Below are positions 61,754-64,000 of a DNA stretch of 64,000 nucleotides, piece by piece. Every line of letters begins with the position of its first letter. Positions within the stretch are counted from its first letter, which is position 1. The notes under the pieces were generated by a model. The model worked only from the letters and a program-made list of their open reading frames with translations. It was not told the origin of the DNA and did no database searches. The position numbers and the translations under genes were made by a program. Origin of the DNA: Pleomorphovibrio marinus (GTDB lineage Bacteria; Bacteroidota; Bacteroidia; Cytophagales; Cyclobacteriaceae); NCBI RefSeq assembly GCF_003347495.1, contig NZ_QCXY01000008.1, positions 124,001-188,000 on the forward strand, read 5' to 3'.

Positions 61754-62380
61754 ATGAAGATAAGATTATCCACATATTTCGTTGCCACGTTAGGAGCTGC
61801 CTTGGGGCTGGCTTCTTGCAGTGCCTCGGGGGATTTCCCAGGCTTGGAATATGCCCCACAAATGTACCATTCAGTGGCCTATGAACCCCTCACTCAAATC
61901 ACGAATGAGGATGAGGGAGGTTGGCTGTCCTCCAGGGAAGATGGTAAGGGGGAGTTTTATAATAGTAACCCCTTCAATCCCCATGGAATGAACATGAGGG
62001 AACCTGCTCCGAATACGGTGCCAAGGAACAGCAAAGGCTTCCTACCTTACAGGAAAAGTGTTGCCGATTTGGAGGGAGCTGCCGAGGTAGAAAACCCAGT
62101 GGAGCTTACCGATGAGGCATTGGCCCAGGGTCAACAGCTTTACATACAATACTGTGCCACTTGCCATGGAGCTCAAGGCGAGGGAGATGGTAAAGCAGGA
62201 GAAGTGATAGGAGGAGTGGCCAATTTAAAAGGGGGTGCCTACATTGATTTGCCAGATGGACATATCTTTCATGTAATTACTCACGGTAAAGGAAGAATGG
62301 GTGCACATGGTTCTCAGTTGTCCATAGAAAGACGCTGGAAGATTGTGCACTATGTTAAACAAGAAATCCAAAAGCAATAA
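61754..62380 (+). CDS. actE: Alternative complex III subunit ActE, monoheme cytochrome c lipoprotein
   Basis: A 208-residue lipoprotein (lipobox GLASC, with Cys at about 22) with one c-type heme site CATCH at about 135-139 in YIQYCATCHGAQGEGDG. A C-terminal Met-bearing GRMGAHG at about 178-184 may be the sixth ligand. It passes electrons from ActA toward the oxidase. The N-terminal half contains the MYHSVAYEP segment found in ActE. Its TAA overlaps the actF ATG by one base (TAATG), so translation is coupled. Confidence 0.93.
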   Translation: MKIRLSTYFVATLGAALGLASCSASGDFPGLEYAPQMYHSVAYEPLTQITNEDEGGWLSSREDGKGEFYNSNPFNPHGMNMREPAPNTVPRNSKGFLPYRKSVADLEGAAEVENPVELTDEALAQGQQLYIQYCATCHGAQGEGDGKAGEVIGGVANLKGGAYIDLPDGHIFHVITHGKGRMGAHGSQLSIERRWKIVHYVKQEIQKQ

Positions 62381-63663
62381 TGGCACAGGCTACACAATAT
62401 AATTTAGATCAAAAGTTTGACTTCACTGAGGCCATCAAGAAGTCGGTTTTCCTGGTAGGTGGAATTGGCCTATTATTCTTAATCTTGGGAATAGCGGCTG
62501 CTATATTTGGCGGTGAGGCACATGGGGATGATGGGCAACATGCCTATCACTGGACCCATAGGCTGTTTGCCAATTTATGGATCAATAATGTATATTTCAC
62601 AGGACTTGCCATTATTGGTGTGTTTTTCTTTGCGATTCAGTATGCTGCTTCTGCGGGCTGGTCTGCTCCATTGGTGAAAATAATGATTTCCTTTGGGCAT
62701 TGGCTCCCAATAGCAGGGGTATTGATGATTGTCACCTTTTTTATAGCAAGCCATGATTTGTTTCACTGGACCCACAGCGATATATACGATAAATCCGACA
62801 GTCACTATGACTCCATCATAGATGGCAAGGGAGCATTCTTTTATTGGCCAATGGAAAAGGGCTCTTTCCCCATCTTCTACCTCCTAAGGATGGTGTTGTT
62901 TTTTGGGTTTTGGGTGTTTTTCTTCAACAAACTGAAGTCCCTTTCCGAACAAGAAGACCTCCATGGAGGAACCCAATATTGGTTTAAGCTTAGAAGTTGG
63001 TCAGCAATATTCTTGGTGTTCTTTGCTGTTTCTTCTTCGGTTAGTGCATGGGATTGGGTAATGTCCATTGATACACACTGGTTCTCCACCTTATTTGGAT
63101 GGTATGTTTTTGCCTCATGGTTTGTGGCAGGACTGGCAGCCCTTACTTTGGTTACCATGTTTTTGAAAGACCAAGGGTATCTGGATATGGTGAATGACAA
63201 CCATATTCACGACCTCGGTAAATACGTTTTTGCCTTCTCCATCTTCTGGACCTATATCTGGTTTTCCCAGTTTCTATTGATCTATTATGCAAATATCCCA
63301 GAAGAAGCTGTATATTTTGTGGAAAGACTCGAAAGTGATGTATATGGAGGGTTTATAATTGTAAATTTAGTGATAAACTTCTTCCTACCTTTCCTTGTTC
63401 TTATGACAAGAGATTCGAAAAGACATTCCGTTTTCTTGAAGCTTGTGTGCACGTTGATACTCTTCGGTCATTGGTTGGATTTCTTTCTTATGGTTCAACC
63501 CGGGACAGTAGGACAAGACGGCGGTTTAGGTTTAATGGAAGTTGGTTTATTGTTGGTTTATGCTTCGGCCTTTGCATTTGTAATGTTCACTAATTTGGCC
63601 AAGGGGAACCTTATTGCGAAAAACCACCCCATGTTGGAAGAGAGTTATCATCACCACATTTAA
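62380..63663 (+). CDS. actF: Alternative complex III subunit ActF
   Basis: A 427-residue polytopic membrane protein homologous to ActC, with about ten hydrophobic spans and no cofactor motif. HAYHWTHRLFANLWINNVYFTG near the N-terminus and SVSAWDWVMSIDTHWFSTLFGWY (given around residues 221-243) are conserved in ActF. It completes alternative complex III. One base overlaps actE, and coxB begins 24 bases after its stop. Confidence 0.93.
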   Translation: MAQATQYNLDQKFDFTEAIKKSVFLVGGIGLLFLILGIAAAIFGGEAHGDDGQHAYHWTHRLFANLWINNVYFTGLAIIGVFFFAIQYAASAGWSAPLVKIMISFGHWLPIAGVLMIVTFFIASHDLFHWTHSDIYDKSDSHYDSIIDGKGAFFYWPMEKGSFPIFYLLRMVLFFGFWVFFFNKLKSLSEQEDLHGGTQYWFKLRSWSAIFLVFFAVSSSVSAWDWVMSIDTHWFSTLFGWYVFASWFVAGLAALTLVTMFLKDQGYLDMVNDNHIHDLGKYVFAFSIFWTYIWFSQFLLIYYANIPEEAVYFVERLESDVYGGFIIVNLVINFFLPFLVLMTRDSKRHSVFLKLVCTLILFGHWLDFFLMVQPGTVGQDGGLGLMEVGLLLVYASAFAFVMFTNLAKGNLIAKNHPMLEESYHHHI

Positions 63664-63687
63664 AATTTTCCGAAAAGTAAAATAACT

Positions 63688-64000
63688 ATGTACGGACTTC
63701 TCATTGCAATAGGTATCGTATTATTACTATCCGTAATTTGGATGGTTTATAGGATACAAGCCCTAATATCAGTAGCTAAAGGGTCTTCGAAAAAAATAGC
63801 CACAACGAGCAATAAAGTAAATGCCATTCTGATGATGGTATTCCTAGTAGGTTGTACTATTCTGATGGTTTGGTATTCCATAAAAGAGTTTGATAACTAC
63901 CAATTACCTGTAGCTTCCGAACATGGAGTGATCACTGATCAACTGTTTTGGGTTACTATGGCTGTTACTGGCTTTATCTTCGTGCTTACTCATATTCTGC
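63688..64000 (+). CDS. coxB: Cytochrome c oxidase subunit II, N-terminal fragment
   Basis: ATG 63688 opens a frame that continues past the window edge (104 codons shown). Two membrane spans, about 3-21 and 49-67, and DQLFWVTMAVTGFIFVLTHIL at about 83 onward fit the membrane hairpin of subunit II as found after act genes in Bacteroidota. The copper-binding cupredoxin domain lies beyond the edge, so the call rests on position and hydrophobic pattern. It is co-transcribed with actABCDEF, coupling alternative complex III to an oxidase. Confidence 0.85.
   Translation, partial: MYGLLIAIGIVLLLSVIWMVYRIQALISVAKGSSKKIATTSNKVNAILMMVFLVGCTILMVWYSIKEFDNYQLPVASEHGVITDQLFWVTMAVTGFIFVLTHIL

Noticed and set aside
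1-64000. CRISPR arrays, insertion sequences, prophage or rRNA operon
   Set aside because: No regularly spaced repeats, transposase, integrase, phage structural genes or rRNA-like sequence were seen on reading either strand.

Overview
The window looks like chromosomal DNA of an aerobic Bacteroidota, most likely order Cytophagales, family Cyclobacteriaceae (inference from gene content and style). The signs are a SusC/SusD pair, a complete alternative complex III operon (actABCDEF) running into coxB, a bacillithiol-type bshA, an AccD that has lost its zinc ribbon, a two-lipoyl-domain SucB, a CarB without its C-terminal regulatory domain, and promoters of the TAnnTTTG type. Both edges are cut: an MscS-type channel C-terminus at the left and coxB at the right.

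Left third (1-16 kb): MscS tail; a lipoprotein sulfatase behind a repeat element; a type II NADH dehydrogenase; two micro membrane proteins; rlmN and a TetR regulator; a minus-strand group of a small membrane protein, mutL and two rhomboids; then on plus a GH3/beta-lactamase fusion, bshA, a fatty-acid-hydroxylase-like membrane protein and a Rossmann epimerase-like protein.

Middle (16-48 kb): sucA, sucB and lpd encode the whole 2-oxoglutarate dehydrogenase complex. Then come a susCD pair (minus), a PP1-like phosphoesterase diverging from carB, small exported proteins, an outer-membrane barrel, an archaemetzincin-like lipoprotein, an exostosin-like protein with CstA, a full MscS channel, accD, a stand-alone nqrF, an arginase-fold protein with altered metal ligands, a cytochrome-b5-like/sugar-kinase/murQ operon, and a large soluble PAS/GAF histidine kinase. 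The NagZ-like GH3 enzyme, the kinase and MurQ together cover several steps of peptidoglycan sugar recycling.

Right third (48-64 kb): on minus, an M14 carboxypeptidase lipoprotein, a PycTM-like membrane protein, a nucleoside hydrolase, a Tat-exported Gfo/Idh/MocA oxidoreductase, a CPBP protease and tRNA-Cys(GCA). On plus, the respiratory operon actABCDEF-coxB sits behind a textbook Bacteroidota promoter (TTTG-N19-TACATTTG).

The least ordinary signal is a dispersed leader element with four copies (133-276, 33100-33196, 50196-50288, 50932-51102). Each copy ends at the ATG of a gene for an exported or membrane protein. The best copies carry a short ORF beginning MKSS and containing RRTSH. Two direct copies bracket the PycTM-like gene, so that gene looks like a recombinable cassette. 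No CRISPR array, insertion sequence, prophage or rRNA operon was seen.
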